DNA of 64,000 nucleotides from Marmoricola endophyticus (GCF_014644415.1 NZ_BMKQ01000001.1:1-64000); one strand, 5' to 3'. Numbered from the stretch's first letter, positions 1 through 9,471 are shown. Translations and numbers: made by a program. Notes: a model not told the origin generated them from the sequence alone.

Positions 1-1632
1 GCGCAGGTCGGCGGTCGTCGTGAGCTTGACCCGGGGGCGCCCCTGCGCGGTGCCTGCCGCGCGCTCCGTGCGCTCGATGCGGGCGAGGTCCTTCGCGTCG
101 AGCACGTCGGGGCGGGCGCGGCGCACCGCCCGGCCGAGAGCGCGGGTGCTGCGCTTGCGCGGGCCGAGGCGTCCGGCCACCGCGTCGTCGAGCAGCGTGC
201 GGACCGTGGCCGCCGCGTCGGTGCGGTTGTCACCGATGCCGCCCGAGGAGCCACGCTTGGCCCACCCGACGACGTACGTCGCAGCGGCGCCGTCGACACG
301 ACCGTGCTCGTTCGGCACCGTGCCGCGCTCGTCGTCGTACGGCAGCCCCTGGATCGGCCGCCCGCGGTAGCCGATCGAGGTCACCAGCAGCCCGGCGGGG
401 ACGCGGGTGCCGTCGCGCAGCACGACCTCCTCGACACGTGCCGCCCCGTCCGGCCCCGCCGACCCGACGGCCTCGGCGACCTCGGCCCCGAAGCGCAGCA
501 CGATCCGGCGACCTGGAGCCGGGGCGCCGGACACGTCGACCGTACGACGGGGGACACCCTGCAGCAGTGCGGCGTGGTCTCCGGGCGCCGCGGCGTCGAT
601 GGTCGCACCGGCCGCGCCGTCGTGGTCGTCGACGACCAGCTCGACCCCCGCGAGGTGGGAGAGCGCCCGCAGCTCCGGGGCGGTGTACGCCGCGTGCTCC
701 GGCCCGCGCCGGGAGAGCACCACGACCTCGCGCACCGCACTCTCGAGGCGCGCGGCCAGGGCGTGGTCGGCCAGGTCCGTCCCGGCCAGGACCTCCGGGT
801 CGACCGAGAGGATGCGGGCGATGTCGAGGGCGACGTTGCCGGTGCCGACCAGCACCGCACGCTCGCGGTCCAGGCGTACGGCATCGGCAGGGACGTCCGG
901 GTGGCCGTTGTACCACCCGACGAACTCCGGCCCGCTCAGGCTGCCGCCGAGGTCCTCGCCGGGCACCCCGAGCCGACGCCCCTCGGAGGCGCCCGTGGCC
1001 ACGACCACCGCGTCGACGTGCTCGCCGATCTCGGCGAAGGACACGTCGGTGCCGACCTCGACGCCGAGGAGCATCCGTACCCGGGGATGGGAGTAGAGCC
1101 GGGCGAAGGTGTCGCCGATCCGCTTGGTGCCGGGGTGGTCCGGCGCGACGCCGTAGCGCACCAGGCCGCCGGCGACCGGCAGCCGGTCGATCAGCGTGAC
1201 CCGGGAGGCGGTGTGCAGCAGCAGGTGCTCGGCGGCGTACATCCCCGCCGGTCCGGTCCCGACCACGGCCACGTGCAGCGGAGCGAAGTCGCTGGGCAGC
1301 GACCAGTCGAAGCTCGGCCGGCCCCAGTCGCGGAAGGTCGGCCGGTCCGGCCGGAGACCGGAGGCCTCGAGCGGCGTCCCCGCGTAGTGCTCGGCGTTGA
1401 TCTCGGCGTACGCCAGCTCCGGCCCGCTCAGCGTGTCCGCGGGCACGACCGCGTCGACCGGGCACGCGTCGGCGCAGGCGCCGCAGTCGATGCAGACGCG
1501 CGGGTCGACGTACAGCATGGGGGCGGTGTCGTAGTCGCCGTCCTCACCCGGGACCGGGTGGATGCAGTTGACCGGGCACGCCGCGACGCACGAGGCGTCC
1601 TTGCAGCAGTTCTGGAGGATGACGAAGGCCAC
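1..1632 (-). CDS. Ferredoxin / ferredoxin-NADP+ reductase fusion (FprB-like), cut by window edge
   Basis: Open reading frame runs off the left edge, so the C-terminus is missing; 544 codons are visible. The N-terminal ~60 residues form a bacterial dicluster ferredoxin (CCKDASCVAACPVNCIHP then CIDCGACADACPVDAV). From ~residue 105 follows an adrenodoxin-reductase-type NADP+ oxidoreductase with an FAD-binding VVGTGPAGMYAAEHLL and a second nucleotide-binding segment around LVGTGNVALDIARIL. The expected role is electron transfer from NADPH to a partner oxygenase through the built-in iron-sulphur domain. Start is GTG at 1632 just before the conserved AFVILQNCCKD. The diiron oxygenase ends 75 nt upstream on the same strand, so the pair is probably one transcript and this protein its reductase. 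M. tuberculosis FprB (Rv0886) has the same architecture. Confidence 0.9.
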   Translation of the reverse strand, partial: MAFVILQNCCKDASCVAACPVNCIHPVPGEDGDYDTAPMLYVDPRVCIDCGACADACPVDAVVPADTLSGPELAYAEINAEHYAGTPLEASGLRPDRPTFRDWGRPSFDWSLPSDFAPLHVAVVGTGPAGMYAAEHLLLHTASRVTLIDRLPVAGGLVRYGVAPDHPGTKRIGDTFARLYSHPRVRMLLGVEVGTDVSFAEIGEHVDAVVVATGASEGRRLGVPGEDLGGSLSGPEFVGWYNGHPDVPADAVRLDRERAVLVGTGNVALDIARILSVDPEVLAGTDLADHALAARLESAVREVVVLSRRGPEHAAYTAPELRALSHLAGVELVVDDHDGAAGATIDAAAPGDHAALLQGVPRRTVDVSGAPAPGRRIVLRFGAEVAEAVGSAGPDGAARVEEVVLRDGTRVPAGLLVTSIGYRGRPIQGLPYDDERGTVPNEHGRVDGAAATYVVGWAKRGSSGGIGDNRTDAAATVRTLLDDAVAGRLGPRKRSTRALGRAVRRARPDVLDAKDLARIERTERAAGTAQGRPRVKLTTTADLR

Positions 1633-1707
1633 GACGGTGTCTCTCGGTTCTCTCGGGCAGAGGAAAGGCCGGGACCCGGTCGCGGGGTCCCGGCCTCACC
1701 GTAGGAC

Positions 1708-2634
1708 TCAGAGCAGGTGTGCTCGACGGTAGATCGCCGCGGCGGGCCTCGTCAGCAGGCCGGCGCTCTCCAGGAACTCCATCAGGCCTCGGCAGCTCGA
1801 GCGCATCATCGAGTGGTGGTGCGCGTTGGCCTTGGCCTCGCGCTTGGCCCGGGCGACGTCGAGGCCGGCGACCTCGTACACCTCGTCGGAGACCATGCTG
1901 GTCACGATGAAGTACGCCGCCGAGGCGACGGAGATCGCGCTGTAGTGGCGGCGCAGCGCGCCGATGCCCCGCATCCGCTCGATCGTCTCGTCGCGGGCGA
2001 ACTTCATGTGCCGTGACTCCTCGACCACGTGGATGTTGTTGATGGTGCGCACCATCGGGACGACGCGCTCGTCGCGCATCCAGTCGCGCTGCATGACGTC
2101 GAGCACCTCCTCGGCGACGAGGATCGCGGCGTACGCCGCCTCCCCCTGCGCGACGGTCTTGAAGAAGCGGCCGAGCTCCATCGTGAGGCGCTTGGGGAGG
2201 TACGCCGGAGCGCCCAGCCGCTCCGACCCGCGAGCGAACATGATCGAGTGCCGGCACTCGTCGGCGATCTCCGTCAGCGCCCACTGGAACTCGGCGGAGG
2301 TGCGGTCCATCGCGTAGATGTCGCGCAGCATCATCTGCTGCAGGATCAGCTCGAACCAGATGCCGGTGCTGGCGACGCACGCGGACTCCTGGCGGGTCAG
2401 CTCGGTGCGCTGGGCCTCGGTGAGCTCGTCCCAGTAGGCGGTGCCGTACAGCGTCGACCACTCGGGGCTGGTGCCGTGGAAGCTGGTGTCCAGCGGCGCG
2501 TCCCAGTCGACCTCGGTCTGGGGGTCGTAGGACAGCTGGCGGCTGGAGTCCAGCAGGCGTTCGGCGACGCTCTTCTCGGCGTCGGTGTCAGCGGCGGTGC
2601 TGGCGGAGGCGGTGCGGTCGGCGGTGACAGTCAC
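1708..2634 (-). CDS. AurF-family diiron oxygenase
   Basis: All-alpha ferritin-like protein of ~308 residues resembling the p-aminobenzoate N-oxygenase AurF family. Likely metal ligands lie in FELILQQMM, EIADECRHS, AEEVLDVMQRD and HVVEESRHMKFARDE. Such enzymes use a diiron centre and O2 to oxygenate amines or other substrates; the substrate here cannot be read from sequence. I place the start at GTG 2634 because GAGGAG sits six bases upstream. A longer in-frame version from GTG 2694 would begin inside a perfect palindrome and lacks a ribosome site. The ferredoxin-reductase fusion directly downstream is the natural electron donor. An AurF-like gene next to fprB is also what I recall for M. tuberculosis Rv0885-Rv0886. 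Confidence 0.85.
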   Translation of the reverse strand: MTVTADRTASASTAADTDAEKSVAERLLDSSRQLSYDPQTEVDWDAPLDTSFHGTSPEWSTLYGTAYWDELTEAQRTELTRQESACVASTGIWFELILQQMMLRDIYAMDRTSAEFQWALTEIADECRHSIMFARGSERLGAPAYLPKRLTMELGRFFKTVAQGEAAYAAILVAEEVLDVMQRDWMRDERVVPMVRTINNIHVVEESRHMKFARDETIERMRGIGALRRHYSAISVASAAYFIVTSMVSDEVYEVAGLDVARAKREAKANAHHHSMMRSSCRGLMEFLESAGLLTRPAAAIYRRAHLL

Positions 2635-2681
2635 GGCGATCTCCTCGGGTCTCTCGACGACCACCGAGTACGTGTGACTCG

Positions 2682-2694
2682 GTGTCTTAGACAC
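2682..2694. promoter_or_regulatory. 13-bp perfect palindrome, candidate operator
   Basis: GTGTCTTAGACAC is a perfect inverted repeat (6 bp, one central base, 6 bp). It lies between the divergent diiron oxygenase (GTG 2634) and acyl-CoA ligase (GTG 2806) and fits a dimeric repressor site of TetR or GntR type. The nearest TetR gene is at 7000, but nothing in the sequence ties it to this site. Confidence 0.5.
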
Positions 2695-2805
2695 GATGTC
2701 GCGGACACCCGCTCAGGTCAACGAGGTCCTCGTCACGCCCGATGTCGGCAGCGCGCTCTACAGTGGCTGGCGTCACACTCGCTCTGCGTCATCCGGAGGC
2801 CACCC

Positions 2806-4344
<1,539 letters not shown>

Positions 4345-4371
4345 GTGCCCGAATGGCTCGACGCTGGCGGC

Positions 4372-4400
4372 GACCACCGGAGGTCGAGCCTGTCGAGACC
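4372..4400. repeat. Dispersed palindromic repeat, short copy
   Basis: Short version of the repeat family seen through the window (gaccaccgg-aggtcgagc-ctgtcgagacc). It lies between the acyl-CoA ligase stop and the Nif3 gene and ends 20 nt before the Nif3 -10 hexamer. Confidence 0.7.
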
Positions 4401-4432
4401 CGGTCGGGCGAGGGCTGGGTAGGTTGCCGCCC

Positions 4433-5557
4433 ATGGTGGCGCTGCGTGACGTGCTGGAGCGGATGGAGGGCTGGTACCCCGCCCGCTGGGCCGAGGACTG
4501 GGACGCCGTCGGGCTGGTCTGCGGCGACCCGGAGGCCGACGTACGACGGGTGCTGCTCGCCGTCGACCCGGTCCTCGCGGTCGCCGACGAGGCGGTGGCG
4601 AGCGGCGCCGACCTGGTGATCACCCACCACCCGCTCTTCCTGCGCGGGACGCACTCCGTGGCGGCGACGACGCCGAAGGGGAAGGTCGTGCACCGGCTGC
4701 TGACGGCTGGGTGCGGGCTGCTGGCCGCCCACACCAACGCCGACTCCCCGGCCGACGGTGTGTCGGAGTCCCTCGCGCTCGCCCTCGGGCTGACCGGGAT
4801 CGAGCCGCTGCAGCCGGACGTGACCGACCCCGTGGACAAGGTCGTGGCCTTCGTCCCGGCGACCCACGCGGAAGCCGTCCGGCAGGCGCTGGCCGCGGCG
4901 GGAGCGGGACGGATCGGCGACTACGCCGACGCGTCCTGGTCCTCGTCCGGTGAGGGACGGTTCCGGCCGCTGGACGGCGCGTCGCCGGCCGTGGGCGAGG
5001 TCGGTCGTGCCGAGGTGGTCGACGAGGTGCGCGTCGAGGTCGTCTGCCCGCCTGCGCTGACCGACGCGGTGGTGCGCGCGATGCGGGAGGCGCACCCGTA
5101 CGAGGAGCCGGCGTACGACGTCGTCCGGCTGCAGCCCGACGACGAGCCCGACCGCGGGTCGGGCCGGATCGGGACGCTGCCGCAGGCGGAGTCGCTGCGG
5201 GCCTTCGCCGAGCGGGTCGACCGGGCACTCCCGACCACCGCGCACGGGGTCCGGGTCGCCGGCGACCCGGACCGGGAGGTACGCCGGGTCGCGCTGTGCG
5301 GCGGAGCGGGGGACTTCCTGCTGGACACGGCGCGGGCACGGGGGGCCGACGTCTACCTCACCTCGGACCTGCGCCACCACCCGGCCAGTGAGCACGGCGA
5401 GCACGAGGACGCGCCCGCACTCGTCGACGTCGCCCACTGGGCGGCCGAGTGGACCTGGCTGCCGGTGCTCCGCGACAAGCTCGCCGTCGCGCTGGGCGAT
5501 AGCGTGGCGGTCTCGGTCAGTACGACCCCCAGCGACCCGTGGACCTTCCGGGTCTGA
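4433..5557 (+). CDS. Nif3-like dinuclear metal centre protein (DUF34/YqfO type)
   Basis: 374 residues. The N-terminal Nif3 half contains metal-ligand motifs LVITHHPLFLRG (~residues 61-72) and AAHTNADS; the C-terminal half returns with YLTSDLRHHPASEHGE and LVDVAHWAAEW. The middle (~130-230) is the YqfO/CutA-like insertion with AMREAHPYEEPAYDV. Nif3/DUF34 proteins form toroidal hexamers with two metals per subunit; their biochemical role is unsettled. ATG 4433 is preceded by TAGGTT at 4420-4425 with a 7-nt gap and no Shine-Dalgarno, so the mRNA is probably leaderless. The zinc-ribbon protein and phosphatase follow, the order I recall for Rv2230c-Rv2229c-Rv2228c in mycobacteria. Confidence 0.93.
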   Translation: MVALRDVLERMEGWYPARWAEDWDAVGLVCGDPEADVRRVLLAVDPVLAVADEAVASGADLVITHHPLFLRGTHSVAATTPKGKVVHRLLTAGCGLLAAHTNADSPADGVSESLALALGLTGIEPLQPDVTDPVDKVVAFVPATHAEAVRQALAAAGAGRIGDYADASWSSSGEGRFRPLDGASPAVGEVGRAEVVDEVRVEVVCPPALTDAVVRAMREAHPYEEPAYDVVRLQPDDEPDRGSGRIGTLPQAESLRAFAERVDRALPTTAHGVRVAGDPDREVRRVALCGGAGDFLLDTARARGADVYLTSDLRHHPASEHGEHEDAPALVDVAHWAAEWTWLPVLRDKLAVALGDSVAVSVSTTPSDPWTFRV

Positions 5558-5577
5558 GACCACCAGAGGAGCATCCC

Positions 5578-6333
5578 CTGAAAGCCGATCCCGCCGCCCA
5601 GCTCCGCCTGCTCGACCTGCAGGAGCTCGACACCCGCGCCGACACGCTGAGCCACCGGCTGCGCACCCTGCCCGAGATCGCGGAGCAGGCCGAGGCGGAG
5701 GCCGAGTACCGCACGCTGTTCGACGCCCAGCGCGACCTCGCGATCGCCGTGGACGACCTGACTGCGGAGCAGAAGCGCGCCGACCGCGACGTCGAGCAGG
5801 TCAAGGCGCGTCGCGAGCGCGATCAGGGTCGGATGGATGCCGGGCAGGTCACCAACCCCAAGGACCTCGAGCGGATGACCGGCGAGCTGGAGTCGCTGCA
5901 GCGGCGCATCGCCACCCTCGAGGACGAGGAGCTGGAGGTGATGGAGCGGCTCGAGGAGACGCAGGGCAAGCTCGACGACGTGAGGCGGCACCTGGACGCG
6001 GCCAAGGACCGGGCCGGGTCGGCCGCAGCGGCGCGCCAGGAGAAGAGCACCGCGCTCGAGGGCGAGCTGCGCGGGGTGGCCGGCGAGCGGGAGCAGGTGG
6101 TGCCCGACGTACCGGCCGACCTGCTCGCGCTGTACGAGAAGCTGCGCGCCTCCAAGGGCGGCACCGGAGCGGCGCTGCTGCGGCGCAAGGAGTGCGGCGG
6201 GTGCCGGCTCACGCTCAACCAGGCCGACCTCGCCGCCATCGTCAAGGCACCCGAGGACGACGTCGTCCGCTGCGAGGAGTGCGGCCGGATCCTCGTCCGC
6301 ACCGCCGAGTCGGGCCTGCCGAGCCCGATCTGA
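5578..6333 (+). CDS. C4-type zinc-ribbon / coiled-coil protein (DUF164 family)
   Basis: 251 residues: a long Glu/Arg/Lys-rich antiparallel coiled coil (~residues 10-170) followed by a zinc ribbon with CGGC (ECGGCRLTL) and CEEC (RCEECGRIL). The family is universal in actinobacteria and of unknown molecular function; a nucleic-acid-binding role is often assumed. The start is unusual. AGAGGAG (5565-5571) is ideally placed for CTG at 5578 (CTGAAAGCCGAT), giving the conserved (M)KADPAAQL beginning. The only upstream in-frame alternative, GTG 5539, lies inside the Nif3 gene. I therefore call a CTG start. Nif3 ends 20 nt upstream and the phosphatase overlaps the stop by one base, so the three genes form an operon. 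Confidence 0.88.
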   Translation: MKADPAAQLRLLDLQELDTRADTLSHRLRTLPEIAEQAEAEAEYRTLFDAQRDLAIAVDDLTAEQKRADRDVEQVKARRERDQGRMDAGQVTNPKDLERMTGELESLQRRIATLEDEELEVMERLEETQGKLDDVRRHLDAAKDRAGSAAAARQEKSTALEGELRGVAGEREQVVPDVPADLLALYEKLRASKGGTGAALLRRKECGGCRLTLNQADLAAIVKAPEDDVVRCEECGRILVRTAESGLPSPI

Positions 6334-6965
6334 TGCCACCCTCTCGTGGCTGGGGGGTCGGCGCCGAGCCGACCAGGCTGGTCCTCGTCCGGCACGGCGT
6401 CACCGCGCACACCGCGGACAAGCGGTTCTCCGGAGGGCTGAGCGGCGTGAACCCGGGGTTGACCGACGAGGGGCGGGCGCAGGTGGCCTCGGCGGCGACC
6501 CTGCTCGACGGGTCCGTCGACGCCCTCGTCACCTCCCCGGTGCGCCGCACCGTCGAGTCCGCCGCGATCCTCTCCGAGCGGCTGGGCCTGGACGCGGTCG
6601 AGGAGCCCGGCCTGGCCGAGACCGACTTCGGCGGCTGGGAGGGGCTGACGTTCGGTGAGGTCCGTGCGGGTCACCCCGAGCAGCTCGACGCCTGGCTGGG
6701 GTCGTTGGACGAGCCCGCGGGCGGCACGGGGGAGTCCTTCCGCGTGGTGCAGCACCGCGTGCTCGCGGCACGGGACCGGCTGCTGGCGTCGTACGCCGGG
6801 AGGACGGTGGTCGCCGTCTCCCACGTGACCCCCATCAAGATCCTCGTCGCGGACGCGGTGGGCGCGCCGCTGGAGGCGGTCTACCGGATGGAGCTGGCGC
6901 CGGCCGCGGTCAGCGAAATCGCCTACTACCCCGAGCCGTCGCTGCGGGCCTTCAACCGGACCTGA
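6333..6965 (+). CDS. Histidine phosphatase superfamily protein (no RNase H domain)
   Basis: 210 residues with the phosphohistidine core LVLVRHGVTAHT near residue 20, LVTSPVRRTVESA, ETDFGGWEGLTF and the second His in VVAVSHVTPIK. These enzymes remove phosphate from small molecules through a phospho-His intermediate. ATG 6333 overlaps the preceding TGA (TGATG). In many actinobacteria the protein at this locus (Rv2228c type) is a bifunctional RNase H/acid phosphatase. Here only ~18 residues precede the phosphatase domain, so the RNase HI half is missing. The substrate is unknown; alpha-ribazole phosphatase (CobC-like) activity is one option. Confidence 0.9.
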   Translation: MPPSRGWGVGAEPTRLVLVRHGVTAHTADKRFSGGLSGVNPGLTDEGRAQVASAATLLDGSVDALVTSPVRRTVESAAILSERLGLDAVEEPGLAETDFGGWEGLTFGEVRAGHPEQLDAWLGSLDEPAGGTGESFRVVQHRVLAARDRLLASYAGRTVVAVSHVTPIKILVADAVGAPLEAVYRMELAPAAVSEIAYYPEPSLRAFNRT

Positions 6966-6974
6966 CCTCAGACT

Positions 6975-6991
6975 AGTACGGCTGTGCTACT
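6975..6991. promoter_or_regulatory. Possible TetR autoregulatory half-sites AGTA-n9-TACT
   Basis: AGTA (6975-6978) and TACT (6988-6991) are inverted half-sites; the right one overlaps the -10 TACTTT (6988-6993) of the tetR gene. Position fits autorepression but the symmetry is short. Confidence 0.25.
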
Positions 6992-6999
6992 TTGAGGAC

Positions 7000-7623
7000 G
7001 TGGTTCGACGCATCAATGGCGACGCCCGGCGTCGTGAGCTCGCCGAGGCGGTGTGGCGGCTCGTACGCCGAGACGGGCTCGCGGCCGCCTCGGTGCGGGC
7101 AGTGGCCGCCGAGAGCGGGCTGTCGGCCGGGTCGGTCCGCCACTTCTTCGGCACCCAGAGCGAGCTGATCGCCTTCGCGATGCGCGAGCTGATCGACGCG
7201 GTGCGGGTCCGGGTGGCGGAGGCGGCACAGGAGGAGGACCCGGTCCGGCGCTCCACCGCGGTGCTCGTCGAGCTCCTCCCACTGACCGAGGCCAGCCACG
7301 CCGAAGCGTCGGCCCACCTGCAGCTCGCCACCCAGTCGCGCTTCGACCCCGCGCTGACCGACCTCGCCGACGAGAGCTTCGCGGGGATCCGGCGAGTGTG
7401 CCGCGCGGCGCTGGACTGGCTCGACGAGGCCGGCGAGGTCCGCGACGACGTCGACCTCGACGTCGCCACGACGGCACTGTGCGCCCTGGTCGACGGGCTC
7501 GCGTTCGAGCTCGTCCTCGCGCCACGGCTGCTCACCGCCGACCGGGCCCGCGAGGCCCTGCGGGACCACCTCTCGTCGCTGTCCGACCCCACCGTCTCGT
7601 CGGAGCAGAGGAGCTCGTCGTGA
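7000..7623 (+). CDS. TetR-family transcriptional regulator
   Basis: 207 residues. The N-terminal helix-turn-helix covers ~residues 10-55 (RRELAEAVWRLVRRDGLAA, VRAVAAESGLSAGSVRHFFG), followed by the alpha-helical ligand/dimer domain with FASTA-like conservation to BetI-type regulators (LVDGLAFELVL near the C-terminus). GTG 7000 follows TACTTT (6988-6993) by six bases, a leaderless pattern. It overlaps the next gene by GTGA, so it is probably co-transcribed with the membrane protein it may control. Ligand unknown. Confidence 0.9.
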   Translation: MVRRINGDARRRELAEAVWRLVRRDGLAAASVRAVAAESGLSAGSVRHFFGTQSELIAFAMRELIDAVRVRVAEAAQEEDPVRRSTAVLVELLPLTEASHAEASAHLQLATQSRFDPALTDLADESFAGIRRVCRAALDWLDEAGEVRDDVDLDVATTALCALVDGLAFELVLAPRLLTADRAREALRDHLSSLSDPTVSSEQRSSS

Positions 7624-8183
7624 TCGTCGCCATCGCCGCCGCCGAGGTCGCCTTCTGGGTCGTCCTCGGTGCCGGGCTGCTGAGCCGTTACGTCCTGCGT
7701 CGCCCCGGCCTCAGCCGCGTGCTGCTGCTGTGCGTGCCTCTGGTCGACGTGCTGCTGCTGGCGTTCGTCGTGATCGACATCGCCGCCGGCGCGCCGCCCT
7801 CGCAGGGCCACGCCCTGGCCGCGATCTACCTCGGCGTCACGGTGATGTTCGGGCACTCGATGGTGGCCTGGGCGGACGTGCGCTTCCGGCACCGGTTCGC
7901 CGGCGGGCCGGCGCCGGTCAAGCCGGCCAAGGGCTCGCGCGACGCGGTGCGCGCGCTGTGGGTCGAGTGGTTCCGGGTGGTCGGCGCGGTGGCGATCGCC
8001 GCCGTGCTGGTGCTCGGCATGATCGCCGTGCGCGGGGTCGGCGTCCCGGACGGTCTCGACGCGGCATCGAAGGACCCGTACTGGGGCTCGCTCACACTGA
8101 TGGCCGTGGTGACCGCGATCTGGTTCCTGGCCGGGCCGGCGTTCGCCGGCCGTGGCCGGGCCGACGCGCTCACACCTCGGTGA
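7620..8183 (+). CDS. Four-TM integral membrane protein, unknown function
   Basis: 187 residues with four predicted membrane helices: ~3-20, ~30-52, a re-entrant or TM segment around 62-80 and two C-terminal helices around 120-140 and 160-178. The motif GHSMVAWADVRFRHRFAGGP between helices is typical of an actinobacterial family usually annotated only as membrane protein. GTG 7620 overlaps the TetR stop (GTGA) and AGAGGAG precedes it at about 7608-7614. The gene is probably a target or partner of the TetR regulator. Its 3' end overlaps the converging yaaA by 14 bp. Confidence 0.8.
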   Translation: MIVAIAAAEVAFWVVLGAGLLSRYVLRRPGLSRVLLLCVPLVDVLLLAFVVIDIAAGAPPSQGHALAAIYLGVTVMFGHSMVAWADVRFRHRFAGGPAPVKPAKGSRDAVRALWVEWFRVVGAVAIAAVLVLGMIAVRGVGVPDGLDAASKDPYWGSLTLMAVVTAIWFLAGPAFAGRGRADALTPR

Positions 8184-8943
8184 CGACCACGTCGAGTCGC
8201 GTGCCGGACTTCTCCGGCGCCACCTCGACGCGCCAGCCCAGCCGGGTCAGGTGCTCGGCGAGGGCAGCGGGGGTGCGGGGCGCGGTGCCGTCGACCAGCA
8301 TCGCGCGCACGATCCTGCCCTTCGTCGCCTTGTTGAAGTGGCTGACCACCGAGCGCTTCCCACCGGCCTCGTGGAGCACCCGCACGGTCGCGGTACGGGG
8401 CGCGAGCTCGGGCCCCGGCCGCCAGAACGCCTGGTAGGTCCCCGAGCGCATGTCGACCAGCAGGCCGTCGCCGACCATCCGCTCGACGACCGGGCCGAGG
8501 TGGGTACGCCAGTGGCCGGCGACGCTGCCGAGGCCGGGGAGGGTGACGTCGCCGGAGAGGCGGTACGCCGGGATCCGCTCCGCCGGGCGCAGGAGCCCGA
8601 AGACCGAGGACGTGACGGCCAGCCACCGGGTCGCACGCCGTCGCGCGGCCTCGTCCAGCGACGCCAGGTCGAGGGCGTCGTACAGGACGCCCGCGTAGAC
8701 GTGGTCGGCGCGCGCGGTCGGCGCGTCGTACACCTCGGCGTTGCGCTGCACCTCTCCGGCGAGGCCTGCCGACAGCTTGAGCGCGCGCACCGCGTCCTCG
8801 GGGTCCGTGCGGCAGACCTCGACCAGGCTGTCGAGCACCTGACGGCGTGGAGCGGACAGGTCGTCGGGCCAGGATGCCGGGTCCAGCCGGGCGCCCCGTC
8901 GCGGTGCGTTCTTGCCCTCCGAGGGCGGCAGCAGGATCAGCAC
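8170..8943 (-). CDS. yaaA: YaaA family peroxide-stress protein
   Basis: 257 residues of the YaaA/UPF0246 (DUF328) family: MLILLPPSEGKNAP at the N-terminus, VYDALDL, SSVFGLLRP, VDMRSGTYQAFW and SHFNKATKGRIVR towards the C-terminus are all typical. E. coli YaaA lowers intracellular free iron and protects DNA during peroxide stress; similar action is inferred here. GTG 8943 has TAACCT on the minus strand at 8956-8951, seven bases away, with no ribosome site, so the transcript is probably leaderless. Converges with the upstream membrane protein. Confidence 0.92.
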   Translation of the reverse strand: MLILLPPSEGKNAPRRGARLDPASWPDDLSAPRRQVLDSLVEVCRTDPEDAVRALKLSAGLAGEVQRNAEVYDAPTARADHVYAGVLYDALDLASLDEAARRRATRWLAVTSSVFGLLRPAERIPAYRLSGDVTLPGLGSVAGHWRTHLGPVVERMVGDGLLVDMRSGTYQAFWRPGPELAPRTATVRVLHEAGGKRSVVSHFNKATKGRIVRAMLVDGTAPRTPAALAEHLTRLGWRVEVAPEKSGTRLDVVVTEV

Positions 8944-8967
8944 GCCGGACAGGTTAGGGCGGGGCGA

Positions 8968-9471
8968 TCAGACGAACCGGAAGCGGGTGCAGTCGGTCGG
9001 GAAGTCGAACCAGCACAGTGCTCGTCTCGGTCGGATCACCCGCAGACCGCCGCCGTCACTGCCCGACCAGGATTCCGGCCCGGGCTGGTAGCCCAGGTCG
9101 TGGTACTTGGAGAACGCCTCGGCCAGACGTACGCCGAGGCCTGCTGGGTCGGCTCGCGTGCGTCGGCTCCGTCCCTCGACGACGACCGCACGAACACCGC
9201 TCTCCAGGTGCAGCGCCACCTCCGGGTTGGCCTCGGCGTTCACGGCGTGGCGTGTGGTCGGCGCTCCGTCGTACCAGAAGGCGCCCTCGAGCCACACGCC
9301 CCAGCGCGGGACGACGTGCGGACGACCGTCCGGCCGCACGCTCGCCAGCCAGTAGTGCGTGCTGCTCACCAGCTCTGCCTCGACCTGGTCCCAGGTCAGC
9401 AGACCACGAGCTCCGGAGGGGATGCCATACCCGTCCGGCATCGTCGGTCGGTCGGTCGTCGGAAGTGCCAT
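8968..9471 (-). CDS. PPOX/FDOR split-barrel flavoprotein family protein
   Basis: 167 residues with the split-barrel FMN/F420-binding fold: YWLASVRPDGRPHVVPRWGVWLEG, FWYDGAPTTRHAVN, PEVALHLESG and a C-terminal CWFDFPTDCTRFRF. Proteins of this group reduce or oxidise small molecules with FMN, F420 or haem; which cofactor is used cannot be told from sequence. ATG 9471 is preceded on the minus strand by TAGCGT (9483-9478) at six bases, a leaderless arrangement. It is divergent from the aldo-keto reductase with a 91-bp spacer. Confidence 0.8.
   Translation of the reverse strand: MALPTTDRPTMPDGYGIPSGARGLLTWDQVEAELVSSTHYWLASVRPDGRPHVVPRWGVWLEGAFWYDGAPTTRHAVNAEANPEVALHLESGVRAVVVEGRSRRTRADPAGLGVRLAEAFSKYHDLGYQPGPESWSGSDGGGLRVIRPRRALCWFDFPTDCTRFRFV

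Noticed and set aside
2029-2805. Long N-terminal extension of the acyl-CoA ligase
   Set aside because: Antisense to the diiron oxygenase and lacks ligase sequence; GTG 2806 has a proper ribosome site.
5388-6332. N-terminal extension of the histidine phosphatase that might hold a missing RNase H domain
   Set aside because: It is out-of-frame shadow of the zinc-ribbon gene; no RNase HI motifs.
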